64,000 bases of DNA from Achromobacter sp. HZ34 (GCF_002209485.1 NZ_NJIX01000011.1:1-64000); one strand, 5' to 3'. Shown: positions 35,058 to 45,445, counted from the first letter of the stretch. The notes: generated by a model from the sequence alone, not told the origin. Translations and numbers: made by a program.

Positions 35058-36344
35058 ATGCAGACCCAAATCGCATCGTGGGCGCGCGACACCGACTTCG
35101 GCCAGGAGGCCGATGCCATCCTGCGGCGTTGCGTGCATTGCGGCTTTTGCACGGCCACGTGCCCCACCTACCAGGTGCTCGGTGACGAGCTGGACAGCCC
35201 GCGCGGCCGCATCTACCTGATCAAGCAGATGCTGGAGGGCGCCGCGCCGGGACCGTCGACGCAGACCCATCTGGATCGCTGCCTGACCTGCCGCAATTGT
35301 GAAACCACCTGTCCTTCCGGCGTGCAATATGGACACTTGCTGGACATCGGTCGCAACCTGGTCGAGCAGCGTGTGCCGCGCCCCTGGCGGCAACGGCTCA
35401 CGCGCGCCTTGCTGCGCAAGGGCCTGAATTCGCCGCTGTTCGCGCCCGCCTTGCGGCTGGGCCAGGCCATGCGCGGCCTGTTGCCCGCGAGCTTGCGGCG
35501 CAAGGTGCCCGAGCGGCGTGCCGCCGGCGCCTTGCCCGATACCCGCGCGCATGCACGCCAGGTACTGTTGCTGGCGGGCTGTGTGCAGCCCGCCCTGATG
35601 CCCACCATAGACGCGGCCACGGTGCGCGTGCTCGATGCCATCGGCGTGGGCGTGCGGCTGGGCGTGGGCGGCTGCTGCGGCGCCGTGAATTTCCACCTGG
35701 ACGACCAGGAAGCCGCGTTGCGGCAGATGCGCGCCAACATCGACGCGTGGTGGCCGGCCGTGCGCGATGGCGAAGTGGAAGCCATCGTCATGAACGCGTC
35801 GGGTTGCGGCGCCATGGTCAAGGAATATGCGCATCATCTGCGCCATGACGATAGCTACGCGGAACGCGCGGCCCGCATCGTGGCCATGGTGCGCGACGTA
35901 TCGGAGATCGTCGCGCCGCACGCCGCGCAGCTGCGCGCGCGCCTGGCCGGCGCCACGCACGTGGCGCAGCTGCATGGTGAGCAAGGCTTGCGCGATCCGT
36001 ACGCACCGATACGCGCGGCTTTCCATCCGCCGTGCACGCTGCAGCATTGGCAGGCGCTGCGGCCGCGCACGGAAGCCATGCTGGCCGATCTGGGCTATGA
36101 ACTGCAGCCCTTCAGCGAGCAGCACCTGTGCTGTGGGTCGGCGGGCGCGTATTCGGTGTTGAACCCGGACATCTCCGTGTCCTTGCGCGACCGCAAGCTG
36201 GCGGCGATCGCGCCGACGCAACCGGACATCATCCTGTCGTCCAATGTCGGCTGCATCGGCCATCTGCAAAGCGGCACGCCCGTGCCGGTGCGGCACTGGA
36301 TCGAATCGCTGGACGAACGGTTGGCGCAGACGACCGCGCCCTGA
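35058..36344 (+). CDS. glcF: Glycolate oxidase iron-sulfur subunit GlcF
   Basis: 428 residues. Two CX2CX2CX3C clusters bind 4Fe-4S centres: C25, C28, C31, C35 and C75, C78, C81, C85. Two CCG (heterodisulfide-reductase-type) domains follow, with GGCCGAVNFH and LCCGSAGAYS. It carries electrons from GlcDE to the quinone pool at the membrane. It is the last gene of the operon; a hairpin without T run (36391-36414) separates it from the convergent transhydrogenase genes. Confidence 0.95.
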   Translation: MQTQIASWARDTDFGQEADAILRRCVHCGFCTATCPTYQVLGDELDSPRGRIYLIKQMLEGAAPGPSTQTHLDRCLTCRNCETTCPSGVQYGHLLDIGRNLVEQRVPRPWRQRLTRALLRKGLNSPLFAPALRLGQAMRGLLPASLRRKVPERRAAGALPDTRAHARQVLLLAGCVQPALMPTIDAATVRVLDAIGVGVRLGVGGCCGAVNFHLDDQEAALRQMRANIDAWWPAVRDGEVEAIVMNASGCGAMVKEYAHHLRHDDSYAERAARIVAMVRDVSEIVAPHAAQLRARLAGATHVAQLHGEQGLRDPYAPIRAAFHPPCTLQHWQALRPRTEAMLADLGYELQPFSEQHLCCGSAGAYSVLNPDISVSLRDRKLAAIAPTQPDIILSSNVGCIGHLQSGTPVPVRHWIESLDERLAQTTAP

Positions 36345-36390
36345 AATGCGCTGCCGACCGCGCCTTCAAGCCTGCGTTCAACCGCACCCC

Positions 36391-36414
36391 AGCCCGAGGC
36401 CTTTGACCTCGGGC
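36391..36414. terminator. Hairpin between glcF and pntB
   Basis: AGCCCGAGG and CCTCGGGCC pair around CCTTTGA between two convergent genes. No T run follows, so strength is uncertain. Confidence 0.45.
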
Positions 36415-36422
36415 CGGTAGCT

Positions 36423-37871
36423 TTACTCCACCGCCTTGCCCATGTCCTCGATCACTTTCTTGGCATCGCCGAAGACCATCATCGTGCGGTCCATGTAGAA
36501 CAGCTCGTTGTCCAGCCCGGCATAGCCCGCCGCCATCGACCGCTTGTTGACGATGACCGTGCGGGCCTTGTAGACCTCCAGGATGGGCATGCCGGCAATC
36601 GGCGACTGCGGGTCGTTCTTGGCGGCCGGGTTGACCACGTCATTGGCGCCCAGCACCAGCACCACGTCGGTCTGGCCGAACTCACCGTTGATGTCGTCCA
36701 TTTCGAACACCTGGTCATACGGGACTTCGGCCTCGGCCAGCAGCACGTTCATATGCCCCGGCATGCGGCCCGCGACCGGATGGATGGCGTACTTTACCGA
36801 CACGCCCTTGGCGGTCAGCTTGGCCGCCAGTTCCTTCAGCGCATGCTGGGCGCGCGCCACCGCCAGGCCGTAGCCCGGCACGATGATCACGGATTCGGCA
36901 TTCTCCATCAGGAAAGCGGCGTCTTCCGCGCTGCCCGACTTGACGCTGCGCTGCGCGCTGGCGCCGCCGGCATCGGCGCCGCCGGTGCCATTGCCGAAGC
37001 CGCCCAGCAGGACGTTGAAGAACGAGCGGTTCATCGCCTTGCACATGATGTAGGACAGGATCGCCCCTGAAGACCCCACCAGTGAGCCCGCGATGATCAG
37101 CATCGGATTGTCCAGCGAGAAGCCGATGCCGGCGGCCGCCCAACCCGAATAGCTATTGAGCATGGACACCACCACCGGCATGTCGGCGCCGCCGATGGGG
37201 ATGATGATCAGCACGCCCAGGATGAAGGCAATCGCCAGCATTACGACGAAGGGCGTCCATTGCGCGGCCCCCGCGCTGGTGATGAACCAGATGCCATAGG
37301 CCAGCATCGCCACGGCCAGCAGCAGGTTCAAGGCATGCTGTCCGCGGAACACCACCGGCGCGCCCTGGAACAGGCGGAACTTGTATTTGCCGGACAGCTT
37401 GCCGAAGGCGATTACCGACCCCGAGAAGGTGATGGCGCCGACGAAAGAGCCGATGAAGATCTCGATGCGGTTGCCGACCGGCAGGCCGCCGCCCGGCCCG
37501 GCGATGCCGAAGGCATGCGGCTCGGCCACCACCGCCACCGCGATGGCCACCGCCGCCAGGCCTATCATGCTGTGCATGAAGGCCACCAGTTCAGGCATCT
37601 TCGTCATCTCGACGCGCAGGGCCATGATGGTGCCCAGGCTGCCGCCGATCAACAGGCCCAGCAGCACCCAGCCCAGGCCCATGGTTGCCGCGCCCGGGCG
37701 CGCCAGGCCGGCGATCAGCGCCGCGGTGGTGAGGACCGCCAGCGCCATGCCGACGATGCCGAAGGCATTGCCGATGCGCGAAGTGGTGGGGTGCGACAGG
37801 CCCTTGAGCGCCTGGATGAAGCAGACCGACGCCAGCAGATAGAGCAGGGTGACCAGGTTCAGGGAGATCAT
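36423..37871 (-). CDS. pntB: NAD(P) transhydrogenase subunit beta
   Basis: 482 residues from ATG 37871. The first half holds about nine membrane helices; the C-terminal domain III binds NADP(H), with the fingerprint [18 protein letters not shown] and [14 protein letters not shown]. The enzyme couples proton entry to hydride transfer from NADH to NADP+. Its ATG overlaps the stop of the small alpha-2 gene by four bases, implying coupled translation. The Gly/Ala-rich [13 protein letters not shown] linker precedes domain III. Confidence 0.96.
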   Translation of the reverse strand: MISLNLVTLLYLLASVCFIQALKGLSHPTTSRIGNAFGIVGMALAVLTTAALIAGLARPGAATMGLGWVLLGLLIGGSLGTIMALRVEMTKMPELVAFMHSMIGLAAVAIAVAVVAEPHAFGIAGPGGGLPVGNRIEIFIGSFVGAITFSGSVIAFGKLSGKYKFRLFQGAPVVFRGQHALNLLLAVAMLAYGIWFITSAGAAQWTPFVVMLAIAFILGVLIIIPIGGADMPVVVSMLNSYSGWAAAGIGFSLDNPMLIIAGSLVGSSGAILSYIMCKAMNRSFFNVLLGGFGNGTGGADAGGASAQRSVKSGSAEDAAFLMENAESVIIVPGYGLAVARAQHALKELAAKLTAKGVSVKYAIHPVAGRMPGHMNVLLAEAEVPYDQVFEMDDINGEFGQTDVVLVLGANDVVNPAAKNDPQSPIAGMPILEVYKARTVIVNKRSMAAGYAGLDNELFYMDRTMMVFGDAKKVIEDMGKAVE

Positions 37872-38209
37872 TGCTGGCCTCCCTTGGCCTGCTTGGCCCC
37901 CTGCGCGCCGGCGGCAGGACGTTCCTTCTTCTTGAACATCTGCAGCATTCGGCGTGTGACCAGGAAACCGCCGAACACATTGACGGCGGCCAGGGCCACG
38001 GCCAGCACGCCCATGGCGCGCGCCAGTCCGCCTTCGGTCAGCGCCGCCGCCAGCATCGCGCCGACGATGATGATGGCCGAAATCGCATTGGTCACGGCCA
38101 TCAGCGGCGTATGCAGGGCCGGCGTGACATTCCACACCACGTGGTAGCCCACGTACACGGCCAGCACGAAGATGATGAGATTGATCAGGGTAGGGCTGAT
38201 GGTGTCCAT
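37868..38209 (-). CDS. pntAB: NAD(P) transhydrogenase alpha subunit, membrane part (alpha-2)
   Basis: 113 residues with about three membrane helices and a charged Lys-rich C-terminus ([20 protein letters not shown]). It corresponds to the membrane portion of PntA as a separate chain, the three-subunit arrangement known from Rhodospirillum. The start [21 protein letters not shown] is typical. The gene begins one base after the alpha-1 stop codon on the minus strand and overlaps pntB, so the three genes are tightly coupled. Confidence 0.93.
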   Translation of the reverse strand: MDTISPTLINLIIFVLAVYVGYHVVWNVTPALHTPLMAVTNAISAIIIVGAMLAAALTEGGLARAMGVLAVALAAVNVFGGFLVTRRMLQMFKKKERPAAGAQGAKQAKGGQQ

Positions 38210-39328
38210 TCACGCACTCCGCAAAACGTTGCCGCCTTCGCAGACCAGGCAGGCCGCGACGATCTCATCCTCGCGCTGGATCGCCAGCGCACCATCGGCG
38301 GCGGTGATCAGCTTGAGAAAATCGAGCAGGTTGCGCGCATAGAGCGCCGAGGCGTCGGTGGCGACCAGGGCCGGCAGATTGGTCAGTCCCACCAGGGTGA
38401 CGCCATGTTTTTCGACCACGCGATCCTTTTCCGTGAGCGGGCAGTTGCCGCCGCGCTCGACGGCCAGGTCGACCAGCACCGAGCCCGGCTTCATGGCTTG
38501 CACGGTTTCCGCGCTGACCAGGGTGGGCGCGGGCCGGCCCGGGATCAGCGCGGTGGTGACGATGATGTCGGCCTGACGGCAGCGTTCGGACACCAGCGTG
38601 GCCTGGCGCGCCATCCATGCGGCCGGCATGGGCCGCGCATAGCCGCCCACGCCTTGGGCGATCTCGCGTTCTTCGTTGGTTTCGAATGGCACGTCGATGA
38701 ACTTGCCGCCCAGCGATTCCACCTGCTCGCGCGCGGCGGGGCGCACGTCGGACGCTTCCACCACCGCGCCCAGCCGGCGCGCCGTCGCGATGGCCTGCAG
38801 GCCGGCGACACCCGCGCCCAGGATCACGGCGCGCGCGGCCTTCAGCGTGCCGGCGGCGGTCATCATCATGGGGAACAGGCGGCCGTAGTGGTGGGCGGCC
38901 AGCAGCACGGCCTTGTAACCGGCCAGGTTGGCCTGCGAGGACAGCACGTCCAGGCTCTGTGCCCGCGTGATACGTGGCGCGGCTTCGAGGGCGAAGCCGG
39001 TTACGCCGGTGGCGGCCAGCGCCGCCAGGCCCGCGCCGTCGAAGGGATCCAGCATGCCCGCCACGATCGCGCCCGGGTTGAGCAAGCCCAGTTCAGGGCC
39101 GGCCGGTGCGCGCACCTTGAGAACCAGCTCCGCGCCCATGGCCTGCGCCGTCGATCCCAGGCTGGCGCCCGCCGCGGTGTAGGCTTCGTCGGGGTAGCGG
39201 GCGGCCAGGCCGGCACCTTGCTCGACGCAGACCGCATGTCCAGCGGCCACATACTTTTTCACCGTCTCCGGTGTTGCAGCGACGCGAGTCTCACCCGGCA
39301 GGGTCTCGCGTGGAACTCCGACTATCAT
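38210..39328 (-). CDS. pntAA: NAD(P) transhydrogenase alpha subunit, NAD-binding part (alpha-1)
   Basis: 372 residues from ATG 39328, which gives the standard MIVGVPRETLPGETRVAATP N-terminus. It is the soluble NAD(H)-binding domain I, related to alanine dehydrogenase, with the Rossmann motif AVILGAGVAGLQAIATARRLGA and the mobile-loop region around GYARPMPAAW. It delivers hydride from NADH to domain III of PntB. First gene of the pntAA-pntAB-pntB operon and divergent from mnmA. Confidence 0.95.
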   Translation of the reverse strand: MIVGVPRETLPGETRVAATPETVKKYVAAGHAVCVEQGAGLAARYPDEAYTAAGASLGSTAQAMGAELVLKVRAPAGPELGLLNPGAIVAGMLDPFDGAGLAALAATGVTGFALEAAPRITRAQSLDVLSSQANLAGYKAVLLAAHHYGRLFPMMMTAAGTLKAARAVILGAGVAGLQAIATARRLGAVVEASDVRPAAREQVESLGGKFIDVPFETNEEREIAQGVGGYARPMPAAWMARQATLVSERCRQADIIVTTALIPGRPAPTLVSAETVQAMKPGSVLVDLAVERGGNCPLTEKDRVVEKHGVTLVGLTNLPALVATDASALYARNLLDFLKLITAADGALAIQREDEIVAACLVCEGGNVLRSA

Positions 39329-39486
39329 GGATCCTCCAGAAGTGGCCCCAGTACCGCGCCGCGCGCGGCCCCCTAAAGGGGCGGTTTGCATTCCAAGGTG
39401 ATGCCGTGAAGCTGTATTGCCCGTGACATGATGCCGTGTTTGGGCCACTTTGTGGGGCTTATCGGGGGTGGGTGAGGGCGCGGCGC

Positions 39487-39492
39487 TAAAAT
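39487..39492 (+). promoter_or_regulatory. Candidate -10 box for mnmA
   Basis: TAAAAT followed by GCCGG lies 73 bases upstream of the mnmA ATG. The same TAAAAT(GCCGG) word precedes the FAD oxidase gene at 30845, and TAAAAT precedes purB (41556) and a DMT gene (19171). No good -35 is visible. Confidence 0.35.
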
Positions 39493-39564
39493 GCCGGTTT
39501 GACAGTCACCGCGGCGCGCTTTGGCGTCGCCCTGTCGTCTTCGTGGTTTTTGCCTTTTCCCCTT

Positions 39565-40677
39565 ATGTCGCATTCCTCCTCCAAGGGCCGTGTCGTCGTC
39601 GGCATGTCCGGTGGCGTCGATTCCTCCGTCACCGCCTGGCTGTTGAAGCAGCAGGGCTATGAAGTCGTCGGCCTGTTCATGAAGAACTGGGAGGACGATG
39701 ACGATTCCGAGTACTGTTCGACCCGCCAGGATTGGCTGGATGCCGCCAGCGTGGCGGACCTGATCGGCGTGGACATCGAGGCGGTGAACTTCGCGGCCGA
39801 GTACAAGGACCGCGTGTTCGCCGACTTCCTGCGTGAGTATTCGGCCGGCCGCACGCCCAATCCCGACGTGCTATGCAACGCCGAGATCAAGTTCAAGGCT
39901 TTCCTGGATCACGCCATGAGCCTGGGCGCTGAACGCATTGCCACCGGGCACTATGCGCGGGTGCGCCGCGTCGACGAGGCGGCCGGTCCGCGCTTCGAAT
40001 TGCTCAAGGCGCTGGATGCGAGCAAGGACCAGAGCTATTTCCTGCATCGGCTGAACCAGGCGCAGCTGGCGCGCACCTTGTTTCCCCTGGGCGAGATTCC
40101 CAAGACGGAAGTGCGCCGCATCGCCCATGAAATCGGCCTGCACAACGCCGCGAAGAAAGACTCCACCGGCATCTGCTTCATCGGCGAGCGGCCTTTCCGC
40201 GAGTTTCTCAACCGCTATCTGCCCACCGCGCCGGGCCCCATCCTGACGCCGGAAGGCAAGCGGGTGGGAACGCACGAGGGGCTGTCGTTCTATACGCTGG
40301 GCCAGCGCAAGGGCCTGGGCGTGGGGGGCGTCAAGGGCGCGCAGCGTGAAGACGGCACCGGTGATGCCTGGTACTCCGCGAAGAAGGATCTGGCGACCAA
40401 CACGCTGTATGTGGTGCAGGGGCACGATCATCCCTGGCTGCTGGGCAGTACCTTGGCGGCGCAGGACGCCAGCTGGGTGGCGGGGACGCCGCCCGCGGCG
40501 GGGCTGTATGGCGCCAAGGCGCGCTACCGGCAGGCCGATGCGGCCTGCACGCTGCGCGACGCCACGGCCGCGGGTTTCGCCTTGGACTTCGAGCAGGCCC
40601 AGTGGGCGGTCACGCCGGGGCAATCGGCCGTGCTGTACGACGGCGACATCTGCCTGGGCGGCGGGATCATCGTGTAG
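39565..40677 (+). CDS. mnmA: tRNA-specific 2-thiouridylase MnmA
   Basis: 370 residues from ATG 39565. The PP-loop ATP-pyrophosphatase motif SGGVDS is at 15-20, and the catalytic cysteines are C104 ([12 protein letters not shown]) and C204 (STGICFIG). It makes 2-thiouridine at wobble position 34 of tRNAs for Lys, Glu and Gln. The length and the [15 protein letters not shown] blocks match the family. It is divergent from the transhydrogenase operon. Confidence 0.96.
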   Translation: MSHSSSKGRVVVGMSGGVDSSVTAWLLKQQGYEVVGLFMKNWEDDDDSEYCSTRQDWLDAASVADLIGVDIEAVNFAAEYKDRVFADFLREYSAGRTPNPDVLCNAEIKFKAFLDHAMSLGAERIATGHYARVRRVDEAAGPRFELLKALDASKDQSYFLHRLNQAQLARTLFPLGEIPKTEVRRIAHEIGLHNAAKKDSTGICFIGERPFREFLNRYLPTAPGPILTPEGKRVGTHEGLSFYTLGQRKGLGVGGVKGAQREDGTGDAWYSAKKDLATNTLYVVQGHDHPWLLGSTLAAQDASWVAGTPPAAGLYGAKARYRQADAACTLRDATAAGFALDFEQAQWAVTPGQSAVLYDGDICLGGGIIV

Positions 40678-40765
40678 CGGACTTTGGGGGGGGGACGATG
40701 GCCGCATCATGCGTCATCGCCTGCGGTGCCAGCAACGGCATGGGCCCCGGCTTCGGCAGCAAAAA

Positions 40766-40789
40766 AAACGCACCCCTCGGGGTGCGTTT
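40766..40789. terminator. Terminator between mnmA and the GST gene
   Basis: AAACGCACCCC and GGGGTGCGTTT form a perfect 11-pair stem. On the minus strand it is followed by T8 (A8 at 40761-40768), so it mainly serves the GST gene; plus-strand T content is lower (TTTCTTGTT). Confidence 0.88.
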
Positions 40790-40806
40790 CTTGTTCCCGG
40801 CCTGGC

Positions 40807-41418
40807 TCAGGCAGCAGGCGGGACCGTGTCGATGAACGAATTGCGCGTCATCAGCTTCTCGTACAGGCGCGTCAGGTTGGCGTGGCCTTCGCGCCAGTCG
40901 AGCGTGGGGAAGCGCAGTTCCAGGTAACCGAGGGCACAACCGACGGCAACGTCGGCCAGGCTGTAATTGATCCCCATGCAATGCGCATGTTCGCCCAGGC
41001 TCTTGTCCATGGCGTCCAGGCTGGCGTGGATCTTGGAGTACTGGCGGCTGATCCAGTCGGGGCTTTGCTGCGCCTCGGGGCGCTGCTTTTCCTTGACGAT
41101 GGCCACACAGGCATCCAGCACGCCATCGGCGATGGCTTCCCAGCACTTCACGGCGGCGCGGTCGCGGCCGGACTGCGGGATCAGCCGGGCAACCGGCGAC
41201 AGGGTGTCCAGGTATTCGACGATCACGCGCGAGTCGAACAGCGCGCCGCCGTCTTCCATGACCAGGCAGGGCACTTTCCCTAGCGGGTTGAATTGCTGGA
41301 TCTTGGTGTCGGGCGACCAGACGTTCTCGACATCCATCCGGTAATCGAGTTTTTTCTCCGCCATGACAACACGTACTTTACGTACGTAAGGGCTGGTATG
41401 AGAACCGATAAGTTTCAT
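40807..41418 (-). CDS. Glutathione S-transferase
   Basis: 203 residues of the bacterial GST fold. The thioredoxin-like N-terminal domain begins MKLIGSHTSPYVRKVRVVMAEK with a Ser in the SPYVRKV active-site turn, and the glutathione-binding VPCLVMEDGGALFDSRVIVEYL follows at about 49-70; the rest is the all-helical domain. It likely conjugates glutathione to electrophiles or reduces peroxides in the cytosol; the substrate is unknown. Monocistronic, with its own terminator. Confidence 0.92.
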   Translation of the reverse strand: MKLIGSHTSPYVRKVRVVMAEKKLDYRMDVENVWSPDTKIQQFNPLGKVPCLVMEDGGALFDSRVIVEYLDTLSPVARLIPQSGRDRAAVKCWEAIADGVLDACVAIVKEKQRPEAQQSPDWISRQYSKIHASLDAMDKSLGEHAHCMGINYSLADVAVGCALGYLELRFPTLDWREGHANLTRLYEKLMTRNSFIDTVPPAA

Positions 41419-41558
41419 GGTGTCACTGTCATAGTCGGAAAGCGGCCGCAGTATAGCAGGATGCCGCGGTAACGATTGGGGGGGTGAGTGCCGCGCCGGC
41501 GCGCGGCGGGGCGGGGGCGGGGGTGGCCTGCCTCGGCCGGCGCGGCCGCGGATGATAA

Positions 41559-42983
<1,425 letters not shown>

Positions 42984-43077
42984 ACCTGCGGCCGGACAGC
43001 GGCAGCGGGGTTATCCGCGCCTGACCGGACAATGTTGACCGGCAACGCGCCGGCAACAGCACGCAAGTTACCAACAG

Positions 43078-43120
43078 CACCCCGAGAGTCGGATGTAACT
43101 CCGACCCTCGGGGTGTTTTG
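43078..43120 (+). terminator. Terminator after purB
   Basis: CACCCCGAG-AGTCGGA pairs with TCCGAC-CCTCGGGGTG around TGTAAC, a stem of about 15 pairs with one bulge, followed by TTTTG. Confidence 0.88.
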
Positions 43121-43505
43121 CATTGGAATGCCGGGGCGGCTGCCACCTTTGTACGTTTTCAGCCCAGGCGCGACGTTCTTCGCCACCACGCCAGATCGCG
43201 CTGCCCAGGTCTCCCGGATTTGCACGACGCCAGCCATGGGCGCTAGCCCGAGAATGGTGGCTTGGGGGGCCTCCCCCCAAAAAAACCTCCCCCTACCTAA
43301 GTGCGATGGGAAAAATCGGGTTACTCGTACACACGGCTTTGTATCTATTTCCATAGCCCCAGACCTGCCCGGGATGGCGACAAAATCCCCAATCCATCCG
43401 GTCCAGGAGCCGCTTCCCATAGGGGAAAGAAGCAAATCGACCCCGCGGACTGGGTCAGGCACGCTACTTGCTATTGGTCACCATCCACAGCAACTGCGAA
43501 ACGCA
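43121..43505 (+). other. Non-coding or decayed stretch downstream of purB
   Basis: 385 bases in which I cannot support a gene. Composition is uneven: a C/A-rich block with a GGGGGGCCTCCCCCC inverted repeat and A7 near 43264-43290, then a region less GC-rich than most of the window. An open frame runs from 43032 through it into the following small gene, but its first 150 codons are not protein-like. Confidence 0.4.
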
Positions 43506-43727
43506 ATGGAAGTTTTTGCAAAAAATTCGAATGGGTGGGGAGCCACCTTGCTGGTCGATCCAGCCGAGAACGGGAAATACAACTGGCGTATCCAGGTGGA
43601 AGACCGGCGCTGCGCGCCGCCGTCGATCCGCTTCATCGTGTCGCCAGTGTGTTTCGCGTCCGTCGGGGAAAGTATCGACGACGGCCGGGCCGTGCTGGAA
43701 GTCCTGACTCCCGACGATTTGAATTGA
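43506..43727 (+). CDS. Small hypothetical protein, 73 residues
   Basis: ATG 43506 opens a 73-residue reading frame beginning MEVFAKNSNGWGATLLVDPA and containing YNWRIQVEDRRCAPPSIRF. It has a balanced, folded-looking composition with no signal peptide or membrane segment. I do not recognise a family. The same frame is open upstream to 43032, but that part has no protein-like character and runs through the purB terminator. The ribosome-binding site is weak. It may be a conserved small Alcaligenaceae protein or a spurious frame. Confidence 0.4.
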   Translation: MEVFAKNSNGWGATLLVDPAENGKYNWRIQVEDRRCAPPSIRFIVSPVCFASVGESIDDGRAVLEVLTPDDLN

Positions 43728-43820
43728 TTCTCTGTTTTCCGTTTTTCCGTCTTCTTAGCGCTGCGGACGGAGGCGAGCTGCCGCTTCCGTTTATACCTAC
43801 CTCAATACATGGAGAATAAT

Positions 43821-44150
43821 ATGAGTGCCATGATGTGCCTGCCTTGCCAGAGCATTGCCGTTGCGACTTCCGGGCTGCAAGCCCATCCCAGCCTGGTGCA
43901 CGAGGGCTTCGTGCGTCCCACGGAGAAGCATCGCGAAAACCACCGGGAAGACCGTTATCGCTGCTCCTGCTGCCACACGCAGTGGGTGCGCGAAACCGAC
44001 CGTTGGGGCATGGACATGGGTTTCCGTCTGGCACCCGTGCAAACCGGTGCACGCCCGCGTTTCATTTATACGGAAACCCCTGCCCGCATCGCCGAAAAGC
44101 GTATTTACAAAGTGCCGCAGGCCGAGGGAGAAGGGGTGCAGAGGGTTTAA
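43821..44150 (+). CDS. Small Cys-rich hypothetical protein (possible zinc ribbon)
   Basis: 109 residues from ATG 43821, with GGAG seven bases upstream; an ATG at 43809 lacks such a site. Two cysteine pairs are spaced as CLPC near the N-terminus and CSCC near residues 48-51 (RYRCSCCHTQWVRETDRWG), which suggests a metal-binding or zinc-ribbon-like domain. The rest is hydrophilic with conserved-looking aromatic residues. The family is not recognised. It ends before a strong terminator at 44235. Confidence 0.55.
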   Translation: MSAMMCLPCQSIAVATSGLQAHPSLVHEGFVRPTEKHRENHREDRYRCSCCHTQWVRETDRWGMDMGFRLAPVQTGARPRFIYTETPARIAEKRIYKVPQAEGEGVQRV

Positions 44151-44234
44151 ATCCGGCAGGATGGCAGCGCTTGGAGGCTGTCATCCGGTTTGCCGGGCCG
44201 CGGCACCGAAGTATCGATACAGTTCTTGGGGAAG

Positions 44235-44265
44235 AAAAAAAGCCACGCAGAGCGTGGCTTTTTTT
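44235..44265 (+). terminator. Terminator after the Cys-rich protein gene
   Basis: AAAAAAAGCCACGC (44235-44248), AGA, GCGTGGCTTTTTTT (44252-44265): a perfect stem with T7 on the plus strand and, by symmetry, T7 on the minus strand for the convergent small gene. Confidence 0.9.
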
Positions 44266-44299
44266 CGTTTGCCGGAAGGCGGCGATTAGTGCCAGGCTG

Positions 44300-44377
44300 T
44301 CAGATCACATGGAAAAGCCACAGCAGGATAATCACGGGAATGGGAATGCCCAGTAGCCAAAGCAGAATGCCGCGCAT
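44300..44377 (-). CDS. 25-residue membrane peptide
   Basis: ATG 44377 to TGA 44300-44302 encodes a 25-residue peptide beginning MRGILLWLLGIPIPVIIL: one hydrophobic helix with a Gly-Ile-Pro-Ile-Pro kink and a single basic residue at position 2. A perfect AAGGAG lies six bases upstream of the ATG, which argues for translation. It is short enough to escape normal gene calling. Similar tiny single-helix proteins occur in Burkholderiales, but function is unknown. A sigma-54-like element (44429-44444) lies 52 bases upstream of the start. Confidence 0.65.
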   Translation of the reverse strand: MRGILLWLLGIPIPVIILLWLFHVI

Positions 44378-44428
44378 GTCGGTCTCCTTATGCAAATACG
44401 GTCGCCGCTGACCGTTCAGCCGGGTAGA

Positions 44429-44444
44429 TGCAAGGAGCGTGCCC
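44429..44444 (-). promoter_or_regulatory. Sigma-54-like -24/-12 element upstream of the 25-residue peptide
   Basis: Reading the minus strand, GGGCACGCTCCTTGCA matches the TGGCACG-N4-TTGCW consensus at 11 of 12 defined positions, with GG and GC ten bases apart. The predicted start site near 44418 gives a 40-base leader to the ATG at 44377. Confidence 0.6.
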
Positions 44445-44459
44445 GTCATTGCGGCGACT

Positions 44460-44795
44460 TCAGTGCAGGCCGCCATCCTGCTCGTCGCTGAGGGCGAGCA
44501 AGGCCAGGGCAGCGGCATAGGCGGCCTCGTTGGCACACAGGAACACGGCGATGTCGTTGGGATTGAGGTTGTCGAGCACGTCGAGCACCTGGCTTTCAGC
44601 GCTGTCCACGTCAGTGACCGCGGTAGCGTGGATTTCGCCGCCGGCTTCCACTTCCTCGGGCGGCACGATCTGCGCGATGGCATTCAGGTCGGGCGCGCTG
44701 ACCACGGCATAAGTGCGTATCGGCTCGCCGTCGAGCGTAGTGTGCATGGCGATGCCGCCGACAATGTTCTGGCGGTGGGTGCTGATAATTTCCAT
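44460..44795 (-). CDS. Hypothetical acidic protein, 111 residues
   Basis: From ATG 44795 (MEIISTHRQNIVGGIAMHTT), with AGGTG upstream; an ATG eight codons earlier has no site. It is acidic and soluble with no signal peptide. It contains alternating strand-like and helical stretches, such as AVVSAPDLNAIAQIVPPEEV and an Ala/Leu-rich helix NEAAYAAALALLALSDEQ at the end. No family is recognised. It is upstream of the small membrane peptide gene on the same strand, with a sigma-54-like element between them. Confidence 0.55.
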   Translation of the reverse strand: MEIISTHRQNIVGGIAMHTTLDGEPIRTYAVVSAPDLNAIAQIVPPEEVEAGGEIHATAVTDVDSAESQVLDVLDNLNPNDIAVFLCANEAAYAAALALLALSDEQDGGLH

Positions 44796-45162
44796 GGGTT
44801 CACCTGGGTAGATTTGCATACCCCGTATGCTGTATTGCTTAAAAAATAAGCAGCATTACCGGAGCGTGTAGAGAAATATTCGTCAAACGTGCCGTTATAA
44901 GCGCGTGCAAGTGCAACGCACAGTAAGTGTGACCTTTAGTTTTCCGAGCTTTGTAGCATCCAGTTTCAATTAAAGCGATTTTCCGCTAAAATGTTTTTGA
45001 CTTAAACCAGCGACAGTCTCATAGTGTCGTCGAGGTTTTCAAGCGCGCGGTATTTGTACAGTTGTCGAGTTCTTCCCGGTCTCCCTATTGTCATGTTCCC
45101 TTGCTTGAATGCGCTCCTATCCCGGGCTTTGAATTGCCCTATTTATGCAAGGACACGACGGT
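44796..45162 (+). other. Intergenic region with the cold-shock gene promoter and long leader
   Basis: 367 bases with no gene. The left part is the upstream region of the minus-strand hypothetical gene. A candidate -10 TAAAAT (44987-44992) with a weak -35 TTTCAA (44964-44969, spacer 17) would start a plus-strand RNA near 44999, leaving a leader of about 165 bases before the csp ATG. Long structured leaders are known for cold-shock mRNAs. Confidence 0.5.
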
Positions 45163-45369
45163 ATGGAAGAAACCGGCATCGTTAAGTGGTTCAACTCTGA
45201 AAAGGGTTACGGCTTCATTACCCCGGATGCGGGTGGCAAGGATCTGTTTGCGCACTTCTCCGAAATCCAAGGTGCGGGTTTCCGCTCCCTGGAAGAGAAC
45301 CAGCGCGTCAGCTATGTCGTTGCTAACGGTCCCAAGGGCCCGCAAGCTACCAAAATTCAGCCGCAGTAA
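45163..45369 (+). CDS. Cold-shock protein (CspA family)
   Basis: 68 residues from ATG 45163. The OB fold carries RNP1 KGYGFI (about 15-20) and RNP2 LFAHF (about 29-33), and starts [19 protein letters not shown]. It binds single-stranded RNA and DNA as an RNA chaperone, during cold shock or constitutively. The leader of the gene is long, so translation may respond to temperature. A terminator follows at 45418. Confidence 0.95.
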   Translation: MEETGIVKWFNSEKGYGFITPDAGGKDLFAHFSEIQGAGFRSLEENQRVSYVVANGPKGPQATKIQPQ

Positions 45370-45417
45370 GCTGCTGATGACCAACTTCGGCGGCTCTCCG
45401 GGCAGCTGAAGTGAGGG

Positions 45418-45445
45418 AAGCCCCGCCATCGTCGGGGCTTTTTTT
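45418..45445 (+). terminator. Terminator after the cold-shock gene
   Basis: AAGCCCCG (45418-45425) pairs with CGGGGCTT (45433-45440) around a seven-base loop, and the T run extends to 45445. Confidence 0.9.

Noticed and set aside
43032-43727. A 231-residue protein read through the purB terminator
   Set aside because: The first 150 codons cross the terminator and have no protein-like character; only the last 73 codons are kept as a possible gene.
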